Positions 15,519 to 24,862 of a stretch of DNA of 64,000 nt are shown in pieces. The position numbers and the translations under genes were made by a program. This DNA is from an uncultured Burkholderiales bacterium (GTDB taxonomy: Bacteria; Pseudomonadota; Gammaproteobacteria; Burkholderiales; Burkholderiaceae_C), in contig CAMFGY010000025.1 of NCBI GenBank assembly GCA_945952065.1, positions 1 to 64,000 on the forward strand. Reading direction: 5' to 3'. The stretch's first letter is position 1; every line of letters begins with the position of its first letter. The notes under the pieces were generated by a model. That model worked only from the letters and a program-made list of their open reading frames with translations, made no database searches and was not told the origin of the DNA.

Positions 15519-17809
15519 GTCGCACTGGGCTTGGAGGACGGCGCAGCAAAGCACTGCGCCAGCAACTCAGCGGCGGCCGCCGCCGACAAGGGGCGGCCCA
15601 GGTGATAGCCCTGCAACTGGGTGCAGCCCAGCGCTTCAGCGGCCTGGGCTTGAGCCTCGGTTTCTACGCCTTCGGCCACGATGGCCAGCTGCAGCGACTG
15701 ACCCAAGGCACAGGTGGCCTTGACCACTGCGCAGGCCTGCGCCTCGGGCAGCGGGTCGATCATGCTGCGGTCCAGCTTCATGGTGCTGATGGGCAGCTGG
15801 CGCAACAGGGTCAAGGAGGACTGCCCGGTGCCAAAGTCATCGAGGGTGCAGAACACGCCTTGGCGGCGCAGCGCATGCAGCTGCGGCAGCACGCGTTCGA
15901 GGTGGCCAATGGCGGCGGTTTCGGTGATCTCGACCTCGATGGCGTGGGGCGGCAGCTGGTATTCGTCCAGTTTCTCCAGCAAATGGGCCGCGAAGCCCGC
16001 GTCGTCGAACTGCAAAGGCGAGACATTGATGGCCACCGGCAAGACCTGACCCCAGCGCCCCAGCCATTCATGCAGCTGCTGCGCGGCCAGATCGAGAATC
16101 AAGGCGCCCAGGGCTTTGATCTGGCCGGTGCGCTCGGCCGCTGGCACGAACTCGGCCGGGCTGATGCGCCCGCGTTCCGGGCGTTCCCAACGGACCAGGG
16201 CCTCGAAGCCGCAGAGCCGGCGGCTGCCCGCACTGAACTTGGGCTGGAACTCGAGCAGAAATTCTTGCGCGGCAATGGCCTTGCCCAAAGACTGCTCGGC
16301 CTCCAAGCGGGCACGCGCCGCGCCATTCATGGTCGGGTCGAAGAACAGGAAAGAGGCGCCGGCCTTGCCCTTGGCTCGGTGCATGGCCGAATCGGCAGCG
16401 CGCAAGAGGCTGGCGCCGTCGCGGCCGTCTTGCGGGAACAGGGCCGCACCGGCCGACATGTGCACAAACAGCTCGGCGCCCTCCACGGCGAAGGGGGTGT
16501 CCAACAATGCCAGCATTTGCTCGGCCACGGCTTGCACCGTCTCGGGGCTGGGCTCACCCTCTAACAGCACCAGGAACTGGTCTTCGCCGAGGCGGCTCAG
16601 GGTGGCGTGCACCGGCAAGCGATGGCAGAGCCGACGCGCCACCGCGTGCAAGAGCGCGTCACCGACGGCATGGCCCAGGCTCTCGTTGACGAGTTGGAAG
16701 CGATCCAGGTCGGCCGAGATCAGGGCGAAGCCCGGCGCGCCCAGATAGGTGAGTTCGCGCAGCCGCTCCACCGCGAAGTTGCGATTGGGCAGATCGGTCA
16801 ATTCATCATGCAAAGCCTGCCGGCGCAGGGCCTCGACGGCGCGCTGGCGCGAGCTGTCGTCGATCATCACCATCAGCTCGGCCGGGGCGCCGTCCCACTC
16901 CAAGTGACTGGACAGACCGCGGATGTAAATCGGTTCGCCCTGGTGCGTCAGGCGAGTGGCCTCCCATTCGATGCGGGCATCTTCGTGCGCCAGCACCCGT
17001 TGATGACGTTCGCGCGCGCTGTTGCGCAACTCTGCGGGCACCAGGGCTTCAACCAGGTCCTCGGGTTGCGTTTGCTGGTCCGGCGCGAACCCAAAGATTG
17101 CGCGGGCAGCGGGATTGGCATAGACGACCCGGTGGTCTTGCAGCACCACCAAGCCTTGCAGAGAATGCTCGGCCAGTTTGGAGAATCTTTCATTTTGACG
17201 CCGGGTCTCCGCATGGGCGCGTGCGGCCGACAGCAGGATCAAGCCCAGCGACAGCGTGGTCTGAACAAACAGACCCAGGGTGTGGGTGATGGGGGAGCGG
17301 CCTGCCGGGTCCAGCAGCGGGCTGCTGCCATGCACCAGACCTGCTGCGACGAAGCAAGCGGCCACAAAGCGCTCGCCGCGGTGGCCGGCTTGATCCATCC
17401 ACCAAGCACAACTCCAACTGCCCAGCACCAGGAATACCGCCGCGGCTTGCACGGCATAGCGGTGATCCAGAGCGGCCATGCTGAGGATGAAGACCATCAT
17501 GCCAATGAAGGCCGAGTACCAGATCGGGCGTCGCCAACTCAGGCCGCGGTACTGGCGCGCACCACTGATTTGCAGGAACAGCGAGCCCATGATGGCCGTA
17601 GACGCCACCAGGGCTTGCAAGTCATAGCGCCAGCCCGACTTGATCTCGGGCACCAGGGCCAAGCCCAGCGTCAGACCCAGGGAGAGCAGAATCCAGCTCC
17701 AGCCCCAGTCGCGCACATAGAGGTAGCGCGGATCTTGCCGCCATAGCAAGAGCAATGCCGCGCCCAGCATCGCATTCAGCCCCGCACTGATCAGCATCAA
17801 TGAAGTCAT
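15473..17809 (-). CDS. Membrane PAS-GGDEF-EAL cyclic-di-GMP protein
   Basis: A 778-residue protein with about six to seven membrane helices (1-200), a PAS domain (205-320), GGDEF (325-495) and EAL (about 515-765). The cyclase signature is degenerate, GEDQF at about 408-412 instead of GGDEF, so cyclase activity is doubtful. The EAL half is intact: FEALVRW, INVSPLQF, EITET, LDDFGTG, KLDRSMI, AEGVE and QGYHLGRP. It most likely hydrolyses cyclic-di-GMP, with the PAS and membrane parts sensing a signal. It is divergent from trpS. The end overlaps the aldo/keto reductase tail-to-tail by 46 bp. Confidence 0.93.
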   Translation of the reverse strand: MTSLMLISAGLNAMLGAALLLLWRQDPRYLYVRDWGWSWILLSLGLTLGLALVPEIKSGWRYDLQALVASTAIMGSLFLQISGARQYRGLSWRRPIWYSAFIGMMVFILSMAALDHRYAVQAAAVFLVLGSWSCAWWMDQAGHRGERFVAACFVAAGLVHGSSPLLDPAGRSPITHTLGLFVQTTLSLGLILLSAARAHAETRRQNERFSKLAEHSLQGLVVLQDHRVVYANPAARAIFGFAPDQQTQPEDLVEALVPAELRNSARERHQRVLAHEDARIEWEATRLTHQGEPIYIRGLSSHLEWDGAPAELMVMIDDSSRQRAVEALRRQALHDELTDLPNRNFAVERLRELTYLGAPGFALISADLDRFQLVNESLGHAVGDALLHAVARRLCHRLPVHATLSRLGEDQFLVLLEGEPSPETVQAVAEQMLALLDTPFAVEGAELFVHMSAGAALFPQDGRDGASLLRAADSAMHRAKGKAGASFLFFDPTMNGAARARLEAEQSLGKAIAAQEFLLEFQPKFSAGSRRLCGFEALVRWERPERGRISPAEFVPAAERTGQIKALGALILDLAAQQLHEWLGRWGQVLPVAINVSPLQFDDAGFAAHLLEKLDEYQLPPHAIEVEITETAAIGHLERVLPQLHALRRQGVFCTLDDFGTGQSSLTLLRQLPISTMKLDRSMIDPLPEAQACAVVKATCALGQSLQLAIVAEGVETEAQAQAAEALGCTQLQGYHLGRPLSAAAAAELLAQCFAAPSSKPSATQPRCDSMPTQPPSV

Positions 17810-17910
17810 GGCTTGCCTGCTTGCCGCGCCCCTTGAAGCTCGCGGCGATGGAGATAGGCAGATAGTAGCCTTCCTTGCTGTGACAATAGGCTTTTGTGAA
17901 ACGCTCAGCC

Positions 17911-17928
17911 CTCAGCCTTGGGGCTGAG
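17911..17928 (+). promoter_or_regulatory. Perfect hairpin in the trpS leader
   Basis: CTCAGCC-TTGG-GGCTGAG forms a 7-bp stem with a 4-nt loop ending 32 nt before the trpS ATG. There is no T-run, so it is not a classic terminator. It could affect trpS translation or be an operator between the two divergent genes. No Trp-rich leader peptide was seen. Confidence 0.45.
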
Positions 17929-17960
17929 TTCCAGTGCCCCAGCCCGCTCAAATTTTGATC

Positions 17961-19280
17961 ATGACCCAACGCCCGAATCAACGCGTCTTGACCGGCATCA
18001 CCACCACCGGCACTCTTCACCTGGGCAATTACGTCGGCGCCATTCGCCCGGCGATCGCTGCCAGCCGCGAAGCCGGTGTGGAGAGTTTTTTCTTCATGGC
18101 CGACTATCACGCGCTGATCAAGTGCGATGACCCCGAGCGCATCAACCGCTCGCGCCTGGAAATTGCCGCCACTTGGCTGGCTGCGGGCTTGGACACCTCG
18201 CGCGTGACCTTTTATCGCCAGAGCGACATCCCGGAGATCCCGGAGCTGACCTGGCTGCTGACTTGCGTCACCTCCAAGGGCCAGATGAACCGGGCGCATG
18301 CTTACAAAGCAGCCACCGATGCCAATGCCGCGGCGGGCGAAGACCTGGATGCTGGCGTCACCATGGGCTTGTACAGCTACCCCATCCTGATGGCCGCCGA
18401 TATCTTGATGTTCAACGCCCACCGGGTGCCGGTGGGGCGCGACCAGGTGCAGCACATTGAAATGGCGCGCGATGTGGCCCAGCGCTTCAACCATTTGTTT
18501 GGCCAGGGCAAAGAGTTCTTTGTGCTGCCCGAGGCCAATGTGGAAGAAGATGTGGCGCTGCTGCCCGGTCTGGATGGCCGCAAGATGAGCAAGAGCTACG
18601 ACAACAGCATCCCCCTGTTCGAGGGCGGCGCCAAAGGCCTGAAGGAAGCGATTGCCCGCATCGTCACCGACTCCAAGCTGCCCGGTGAGCCCAAAGACCC
18701 CGAGGGCCAGGCCCTGGTGACGATTTACGACGCCTTTGCCACGGCGGCTCAGCGTGAGAAGTTCCGCGCCGATCTGCGCGCAGGCCTGGCCTGGGGCGAA
18801 GCCAAGCAGCAACTCTTCGATCTGATCGAAGCCGAGATTGCGCCGCTGCGCAGCCGCTACGAAAGCCTGATGGCCCATCCCGAGCGCATCGAAGCCACGC
18901 TGATGGAAGGCGCGGCCAAGGCGCGCGCGATTGCCGCGCCGCTGTTGGCCGAGCTGCGCCAAGCGGTGGGCTTGCGCAGCTTTGCGGCCCGCGTCGAAGC
19001 GCCAGCGCCGGTCAAAGCGGCCAAGGCGGCGCTGCCGGTGTTCAAGCAATACCGCGAAGCCGATGGTTTGTTCTATTTCAAACTCAATGGCGCTGACGGC
19101 CATTTGCTCTTGCAAAGCCAAGGCTTTGCGGGCGGACGCGAGGCGGGCCAGTGGGTCGCGCGACTCAAGCGCGAAGGCGCAGCCGCTTTGGCCGAAGCGC
19201 CGCTGCACGTGGCCGAGGGCGTGGCGGCAGCGGATGTGGCTGCGGCCCTGGCGGCCTTGCAAGCGGCTGAGGCGGCTTGA
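17961..19280 (+). CDS. trpS: Tryptophanyl-tRNA synthetase with C-terminal extension
   Basis: A class I aminoacyl-tRNA synthetase charging tRNA-Trp. It has the HIGH-like T-G-T-L-H-L-G-N-Y near residue 17 and G-R-K-M-S-K-S near residue 210. The core ends near residue 345; about 90 further residues follow, making 439 in all against roughly 330 in E. coli. The extension ([15 protein letters not shown]...[10 protein letters not shown]) resembles the small YegP/DUF1508-type repeat fold. I start at ATG 17961, where homology begins; a GTG at 17934 is in frame. No convincing ribosome site precedes either. Confidence 0.93.
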   Translation: MTQRPNQRVLTGITTTGTLHLGNYVGAIRPAIAASREAGVESFFFMADYHALIKCDDPERINRSRLEIAATWLAAGLDTSRVTFYRQSDIPEIPELTWLLTCVTSKGQMNRAHAYKAATDANAAAGEDLDAGVTMGLYSYPILMAADILMFNAHRVPVGRDQVQHIEMARDVAQRFNHLFGQGKEFFVLPEANVEEDVALLPGLDGRKMSKSYDNSIPLFEGGAKGLKEAIARIVTDSKLPGEPKDPEGQALVTIYDAFATAAQREKFRADLRAGLAWGEAKQQLFDLIEAEIAPLRSRYESLMAHPERIEATLMEGAAKARAIAAPLLAELRQAVGLRSFAARVEAPAPVKAAKAALPVFKQYREADGLFYFKLNGADGHLLLQSQGFAGGREAGQWVARLKREGAAALAEAPLHVAEGVAAADVAAALAALQAAEAA

Positions 19281-19351
19281 TCAGATGAATGGATGATTAA
19301 AGCGCGGCAGGGTGCGGGCAGCTTGGTCATCATGTCAATGACCCGCGCCGA

Positions 19352-19384
19352 TTCGTGCTGAGTTCGTGCTGAGTTCTTGCTGAG
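19352..19384. repeat. Triple tandem 11-bp repeat
   Basis: TTCGTGCTGAG is repeated exactly at 19352-19362 and 19363-19373, then once more with a single change (TTCTTGCTGAG) at 19374-19384. It lies between trpS and the acyl-CoA synthetase gene. The 11-bp period puts the copies on nearly the same face of the helix, as for a protein-binding array, but no known binding motif is recognised. Confidence 0.75.
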
Positions 19385-19511
19385 CGTTATCAGACCTTCC
19401 CTAGAGGAATGACTCTGATCAACAGATTTACCGCAGAAACCCGCTAGGCTGATCCGCGTGTCTTGGCTAGCCTCAATGGCGCTATCAAAAACAAATCTGG
19501 AGACATTCGCC

Positions 19512-21212
19512 ATGCCGACCATCCCTGCCGACAGCTTGGCACTGCAGCGTTTCTATCACTGGGAGCGCACCCTGGCCTCTCGGGTGGCTCTGACCCAGCC
19601 CATGGGCCAAGGTGTGGTGCAGACCTTCACCTGGGCTCAGGTGGGCGAGCAGGTGCGGCGCATGGCTGCACATCTGCAGGCCGAGGGGCAGGCCCAAGGC
19701 TGGGAGCCGGGCGCCAAGGTGGCGATTCTGTCGAAGAACTGCGCTTGGTGGCTGATGAGCGATCTGGCCATCTGGATGGCCGGTTATGTCTCGGTGCCGC
19801 TGTATCCCACGCTGGCCCCGGAAACGATTCGTCAGATCCTTGAGCACAGCGAGGCGCGCGCCTGCTTCATCGGCAAGCTCGATGGCTGGGCCGGCATGAA
19901 GCCGGGCGTGCCCGCAGAGCTGCCCTGCATCAGCTACCCCGTCTCGCCCGAAGACGCCCAGCAGGCCTATCCGGGCTGGGATCAACTCTGCGCCGCCAGC
20001 GCGCCGCTGGCGGGCGAGCCCCTGCGCCAGGCCGATGAGCTGGCCACGCTGATCTACACCTCGGGCACCACCGGCGCGCCCAAGGGTGTGATGCATTCTT
20101 TTGGCGCTTTTGCCTGGGCCTTCAGCGCGGCGCTCAAACGCATATCCATCAGCCAGGACGACCGCATGTTGTCCTATCTGCCGCTGGCCCATGTGGTGGA
20201 GCGGGTGCTGGTGGAGCACGGCTGGTTGCGCACCGGCTTCTCGGTCTATTTCGCTGAAAGCCTGGAGACATTTGCGGCCGATCTGCAGCGGGCCCGGCCG
20301 ACGGTCTTCTTCTCGGTGCCGCGCTTGTGGGTCAAGTTCCAACAAGGCGTGCAGGCCAAGATGCCGCAGAAAAAGCTCGACCTGCTTTTGTCCCTGCCCC
20401 TGATCGGCGGCTTGGTGCGGCGCAAGATTTTGAAGGCGCTGGGTCTGGATCAATGCCGGGTCGCCGCGGGCGGCGCGGCGCCCATGCCGGTGGCCTTGCT
20501 GCAGTGGTACCGCAAGCTCGGCTTGGCCATCAATGAAGGCTATGGCATGACCGAGAACCTGGCGGTGTCGCACATCACCGTGCCGGGCCAAGATCAGACC
20601 GGCAGCGTCGGCCCGGCTTACGAAGGGGTGGAGGCAAAACTTGACCCCGCCAACGGCGAGTTGCTGATGCGCAGCCCGGCCGTGATGATGGGCTATTACA
20701 AAGAACCGGCGCTGACCCGTGAAGTGATCACCGAAGAAGGTTGGCTGCGCACTGGCGACAAGGGCCGCATCGACGGCAACGGCCTCTTGCACATCACCGG
20801 TCGTGTCAAAGACTTGTTCAAGACCAGCAAGGGCAAGTATGTGGCACCGGCGCCGATCGAAGACCGGCTGGGCCAGCATCCGGCGGTGGAGGCCTGTGTG
20901 GTCACCGGCGCCAATATGGGTCAGCCGGTGGGGGTGGTGATGTTGTCGCCGCAAGCGGCCGACCACCTCAAAACCGAGCAGCAGCGCGCCGAGCTGAGCG
21001 AGCAGTTGAGCGCCCATTTGGCCGATATCAATGCCCGCTTGGACCCGCATGAGCAGCTGGACTGCCTGGCCGTGGTCAAGACGCCTTGGACCGTGGACAA
21101 CGGCTTCATCACCCCGACCTTCAAGGTCAAACGCAACCGCGTGGACGAGGTCTACGGCCCGCAGCTGGAAGACTGGGTGGCGCAGCGCAAGCCGGTGGTC
21201 TTTACCGACTGA
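19512..21212 (+). CDS. Long-chain acyl-CoA synthetase / AMP-binding protein
   Basis: A 566-residue adenylate-forming ligase. Motifs in order: the phosphate loop LIYTSGTTGAPKG, LPLAHVVERV, GYGMTEN, the hinge region LRTGDKG and the KGKYVAP segment with TSKGK typical of the long-chain FACS/AMP-binding group. The start at 19512 is set by GGAGA 8 nt upstream; the frame is open 18 codons earlier without family features. It probably activates fatty acids with ATP and CoA. It stands alone, after the triple repeat. Confidence 0.9.
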   Translation: MPTIPADSLALQRFYHWERTLASRVALTQPMGQGVVQTFTWAQVGEQVRRMAAHLQAEGQAQGWEPGAKVAILSKNCAWWLMSDLAIWMAGYVSVPLYPTLAPETIRQILEHSEARACFIGKLDGWAGMKPGVPAELPCISYPVSPEDAQQAYPGWDQLCAASAPLAGEPLRQADELATLIYTSGTTGAPKGVMHSFGAFAWAFSAALKRISISQDDRMLSYLPLAHVVERVLVEHGWLRTGFSVYFAESLETFAADLQRARPTVFFSVPRLWVKFQQGVQAKMPQKKLDLLLSLPLIGGLVRRKILKALGLDQCRVAAGGAAPMPVALLQWYRKLGLAINEGYGMTENLAVSHITVPGQDQTGSVGPAYEGVEAKLDPANGELLMRSPAVMMGYYKEPALTREVITEEGWLRTGDKGRIDGNGLLHITGRVKDLFKTSKGKYVAPAPIEDRLGQHPAVEACVVTGANMGQPVGVVMLSPQAADHLKTEQQRAELSEQLSAHLADINARLDPHEQLDCLAVVKTPWTVDNGFITPTFKVKRNRVDEVYGPQLEDWVAQRKPVVFTD

Positions 21213-21240
21213 GCCGGGCGACGGCCCGCTCAGACGGGGC

Positions 21241-21564
21241 TTATTGCTGCTGGCGGCGCAGCTGCGCCAGCTCTTGCGCCATCATGCGGCTGCGCAAACC
21301 CTGGCCTTGCAATGAGGCCCAGCTGGCCACCCCATGAATGGCCAAGCCAAGCGCCCAGCCCCACAGGGGAAAGGGCGCATGGCCGAAATGCCATTCCCGG
21401 CCGCTCAACTGGCCGAGCAAAAAGAAGCCGCCGTTGACGCAGCAAAACACCAGCAAATGCGTCAAAAAGCCGAGCTTGATGTCGACGCGCTTTTTGGCTT
21501 GCTCTTGCAACTCCTTGTCATCGGTCGAGCTTGTGGCCTGGGTGGGGGTGGCAAAGTCGTTCAT
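21241..21564 (-). CDS. 2TM domain membrane protein
   Basis: A 107-residue protein with a charged N-terminal helix (DKELQEQAKKRVDIKLGF), two membrane helices (about 32-52 and 65-85) and a charged C-terminal coil. This is the 2TM domain architecture, found alone or attached to histidine kinases and LytTR regulators. The frame runs 60 codons upstream, but the start at 21564 has a strong AGGAGA site. The role is unknown. Confidence 0.75.
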   Translation of the reverse strand: MNDFATPTQATSSTDDKELQEQAKKRVDIKLGFLTHLLVFCCVNGGFFLLGQLSGREWHFGHAPFPLWGWALGLAIHGVASWASLQGQGLRSRMMAQELAQLRRQQQ

Positions 21565-21813
21565 GAGGGTCTCCTGGGATTGGCCCATTGTTGAGGCCAT
21601 AGCTGCACTTTGGCGCCAAGCCGGCGCCGCGCCCAGTGCCTTGCGATGAATCGACAGCCGCTGCCGTGAATCGACAAGCACGGCGACCAAGCGTGCGTGC
21701 GCGCAAGACGCCGCGCAAGTTTCGGCGCAAGACTCCGCCTGCAACTGCTACGCTGCGCGGCCTGAGCCGCTGTCCTTTTTTTGCTTTGTCTATTCGCTGC
21801 TGGAGTTGCACGC

Positions 21814-22983
21814 GTGCTGCCCTTGTCTGTTCTGCCCTTGTTCGATGCGGCCCTGCGCGGCGCTCTTTTGGCTTTGCTGTGCTTGCTGGCCCTGGCTTTG
21901 CGGCGCGAGACCCGCGCTCAGGGTGGCGCGTCGGCAGCCTTGCCGCGCCTGGGCATTGCGCTGGCTTTGGGCCTGAGCGTGCAGGTGATCAGTTCAACCC
22001 CGATGTTTGAAGCCGAGCTGCCGGCAGCCTGGCAGGCGCCTTGGGTGGCGGTGTCGGTGGCCAATTCGGTCTTGTTCTGGTGCTTTGCACGCGCTTTGTT
22101 TGACGATGAGTTCCGGCTGCGGCCCTGGCATGGGCTGCTTTGGCTGGCGGCGGCGGGCTTGAGCGGGCTCAATTGCGCCGTCTTGGCGGCCCAGGCCGAG
22201 GTCTGGCCGCTGGCGAGGGCTGCCCTGCTTTTGCAAAGGCTGTTGCCTCTGGGTTTTGGCCTCTTGGTGGGCTTGACGGCTTTGCGGCATTGGCGGGTGG
22301 ACTTGGTCGATGCGCGGCGGCGCTTGCGCCTCAAGGTTGTGCTGGGCGGCGCGCTCTATATGGCCATGATGGTGGCTCTGCGCCTGCAAGCGCAAGACGC
22401 GGGCTTGCGCTTGCAGGGGCGTTTGCCCGAGCCTGTGGCCTTGCTGGATGTGGCTGCCTTGCTGGTCTTGGTGGGCGGCTTGAGCTGGAGCGTGATGCGC
22501 GTGGCGGGCAGCGAACTGCTGGGCACCGCGCCGCGCTGCGCGCCGCAGTCGGGCGGCCAGCCGCAGGGCCTGGGTGCGGCCGCTGTGCTCCCATCACCGG
22601 TTGAACTCGAGGCACCGGATGCGGCCGAGCAAGCGCTGCTGGAAGCGCTGCGCCAACAGATGGAGCAGCAGCGCTTTTATTGCAGCGAAGACCCCAGCCT
22701 GGCGGCCCTGGCGCAACGGCTGCAACTGCCAGAGTACCGCTTGCGTCGCCTGATCCACCAGCGCCTGGGGCAGCGCAACTTCAACAGCTTCATCAACAGC
22801 TACCGCTTGGCGGAGGTGCGACGCGCCTTGGCCAATCCGGCTCAGCGGTCCACGCCCATCCTGACCCTGGCCTTGGAGGCCGGGTTCCAGTCGATCGGCC
22901 CCTTCAACCGCGCCTTCAAAGCCGAGACGGGCATGACCCCCAGCGAGTTCCGCGAGCAGCATCTGGCCGCGGCATCGGACTGA
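21814..22983 (+). CDS. Membrane-anchored AraC family transcriptional regulator
   Basis: A 389-residue protein. The N-terminal 240 residues form about seven hydrophobic helices. The C-terminal 110 residues are an AraC helix-turn-helix pair (DPSLAALAQRLQLPEYRLRRLIHQ, then ILTLALEAGFQSIGPFNRAFK with the G-M-T-P-S-EFR end). Regulators of this shape bind DNA from the membrane and may sense envelope signals. The start is taken as GTG 21814 with GGAG 8 nt before; a TTG lies at 21781. It is divergent from the 2TM gene. Confidence 0.85.
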   Translation: MLPLSVLPLFDAALRGALLALLCLLALALRRETRAQGGASAALPRLGIALALGLSVQVISSTPMFEAELPAAWQAPWVAVSVANSVLFWCFARALFDDEFRLRPWHGLLWLAAAGLSGLNCAVLAAQAEVWPLARAALLLQRLLPLGFGLLVGLTALRHWRVDLVDARRRLRLKVVLGGALYMAMMVALRLQAQDAGLRLQGRLPEPVALLDVAALLVLVGGLSWSVMRVAGSELLGTAPRCAPQSGGQPQGLGAAAVLPSPVELEAPDAAEQALLEALRQQMEQQRFYCSEDPSLAALAQRLQLPEYRLRRLIHQRLGQRNFNSFINSYRLAEVRRALANPAQRSTPILTLALEAGFQSIGPFNRAFKAETGMTPSEFREQHLAAASD

Positions 22984-23119
22984 GCGCGCCGATTGCAGAA
23001 ATCGGCCTGCGCGTTTTCTTCATTTGCAGCTTTCGGCCAGACGCCGTCTTGCCCGGTCGGCATGGTGGCGGCCTCGCTCCGCTTTTGGGGCGTTGAAGCC
23101 ATGAAGGGAAATGCGCAAG

Positions 23120-24301
23120 ATGTGTGTGTCAGTGAAGCAATGCAAACAACAAGCGGGCCGTTTGGTGCGCTTGATAGGACTGGGGGCGAGGGGCGCCGCC
23201 CAGGCAGGGGTGCTGGGGCTGGCCCTGGCCGCGCCGGCCTGGGCGGGTTTGGGATTCACGCAAGTGCTCAGCCCAGGGGCTGGCGGGGAGGCCGCGCCCG
23301 GCCCGGTCTCGGTCTACTACCCGACCGAGGCGCCCGATCAGCGGGTGCAGCGGGGGGCCATGGTGCTGCAGCTGGCGCTGGACGCTCAGCCGCGAGCCGG
23401 CAACGGCCGCTTGGTCTTGATTTCGCATGGCTCCGGGGGCTCGCCCTGGGTGCATGCCGATCTGGCGCGGCGCTTGGTGGAGGCGGGCTTTGTGGTGGCG
23501 ATGCCGGAGCATCGAGCTGACAACTACAAAGATCCCAGCAATCCCGGGCCGGACAGCTGGGCGCAGCGGCCCGCCGAAATGTCCAGGGCTATCGACGCCA
23601 TGGCGGCCGATCCGCGTTTCGCGCCGCATTTGCAGCTCGACAAAGTGGGGGCGTATGGCGGCTCAGCCGGCGGGCACACGGTCTTGACGCTGGCGGGCGG
23701 GCAATGGTCAGCCGCCGGCTTTGCGCGTCATTGCCAAGCGCATTTGGCCGAGGACTTCCCAGCTTGCGTCGGTTTGGCCACCTCCTTGACCGGCGGTGTG
23801 GCAGATGGCCTCAAGCTGTGGCTGGCGCGGCTCATCATCAACCTTCGCTTCAATGACGCCCGCCCCATGGCTTACAGCGACGCGCGCATAGCCGCTGCCG
23901 TGGCCAGCGTGCCCGCTGCCGCTGATTTTGAGATGAGCAGCCTGGCCCAGCCGCGCATGCCGCTGGGTTTGGTGACCGCCCGGCGGGACCGCTGGCTCAG
24001 CCCACAATGGCATAGCGATGCGGTCTTGCGCGCCTGTGGTGATCGCTGCGAATGGCTGGCCGACTTCGCTGAGGGCGGCCATGGGGTGATGCTGTCACCG
24101 CTGCCGCCCGGCTTGACGGGGCGGCTGGGTGAGCTGCTGAACGACCCGCCGGGGTTTGAACGGGCTCAGCTGGAGGCGGTGGATCGCAAGATCGTTGCCT
24201 TCATGCAGCGGCACTTGCTGGACCCTGGCCCCGCAGGCTCAGTCACGACGGCGCGAGCGGCTCAGCACGAGCAAGCCGATCGCGCCAATGCCGGCGAGTA
24301 G
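23120..24301 (+). CDS. Secreted alpha/beta hydrolase
   Basis: The 393-residue product has a signal peptide ending near A-P-A-W-A and an alpha/beta hydrolase fold. Seen are LVLISHGSGGS (oxyanion region), the nucleophile elbow GGSAGG, and late D and H positions (T-A-R-R-D-R and A-E-G-G-H-G). The general shape resembles the dienelactone-hydrolase/PAF-acetylhydrolase-like group often called 'predicted dienelactone hydrolase'. The start at 23120 has GAAGGG at workable distance; ATG 23111 is in frame but too close to it. The last 63 bp overlap the antisense PEP-CTERM gene. Confidence 0.82.
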   Translation: MCVSVKQCKQQAGRLVRLIGLGARGAAQAGVLGLALAAPAWAGLGFTQVLSPGAGGEAAPGPVSVYYPTEAPDQRVQRGAMVLQLALDAQPRAGNGRLVLISHGSGGSPWVHADLARRLVEAGFVVAMPEHRADNYKDPSNPGPDSWAQRPAEMSRAIDAMAADPRFAPHLQLDKVGAYGGSAGGHTVLTLAGGQWSAAGFARHCQAHLAEDFPACVGLATSLTGGVADGLKLWLARLIINLRFNDARPMAYSDARIAAAVASVPAAADFEMSSLAQPRMPLGLVTARRDRWLSPQWHSDAVLRACGDRCEWLADFAEGGHGVMLSPLPPGLTGRLGELLNDPPGFERAQLEAVDRKIVAFMQRHLLDPGPAGSVTTARAAQHEQADRANAGE

Positions 24302-24862
24302 CAGGGCCGCTTGGCTGGGCTCGGGCACTGGGCTGGTCAAGCTGATGGAGCCCCCAAAGTTGCCCATGTTCTTGCCGCGGACCTCCACCACATATCTGCC
24401 GGCGGGCAGGCTGATGGGGGCAATGATGGACAAGCTGGTGCCTGCCACCGAGATGTTGTTGCTCCAGGCCTGGATCACCCCGGGGCCGGCGGACGCATCG
24501 CCCAAAAAGGCGCCGTTGTAGGCGTAAATGCGCTCCGACAACTCGCTCACACCGCTGACATTGTTCAGCGTCAGGGCGATGCTTTCAGCGACGGCGGCCG
24601 AAATTTGGATCAGGTAGGCGGCGTAGAAGAAGTCATTGGCACTTTTGACCGTGCTGTAGGAGCCGGTCGAGCCCGAAAAATTGAAGCCCGCCACACCGGG
24701 CGTCAGCGTCAAGTCATTGCTGACGGTGTTGTCGATATTGGAGGCGAGCAAGGTCCCATTCGGGGCGATGGTGACGTTTTGCTGGGCGGCTTGGGCAGCG
24801 CCGGCCGCGAGCAGGGCGCTGGCGCAAAACAGGGCGAATTGGGGGGCGAAGGGCGAGAACAT
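24239..24862 (-). CDS. PEP-CTERM sorting-domain protein
   Basis: A 207-residue secreted protein with signal peptide (MFSPFAPQ..., cut near A-Q-A), a beta-rich body with no recognised domain, and a PEP-CTERM end: VPEP, hydrophobic helix, then R-S-R-R-R-D. The body has a FxB-type layout often found in small surface PEP-CTERM proteins. The start at 24862 has AGGAG 7 nt upstream. Its sorting-signal codons lie exactly antisense to the end of the neighbouring hydrolase. Confidence 0.88.
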   Translation of the reverse strand: MFSPFAPQFALFCASALLAAGAAQAAQQNVTIAPNGTLLASNIDNTVSNDLTLTPGVAGFNFSGSTGSYSTVKSANDFFYAAYLIQISAAVAESIALTLNNVSGVSELSERIYAYNGAFLGDASAGPGVIQAWSNNISVAGTSLSIIAPISLPAGRYVVEVRGKNMGNFGGSISLTSPVPEPSQAALLLAGIGAIGLLVLSRSRRRD

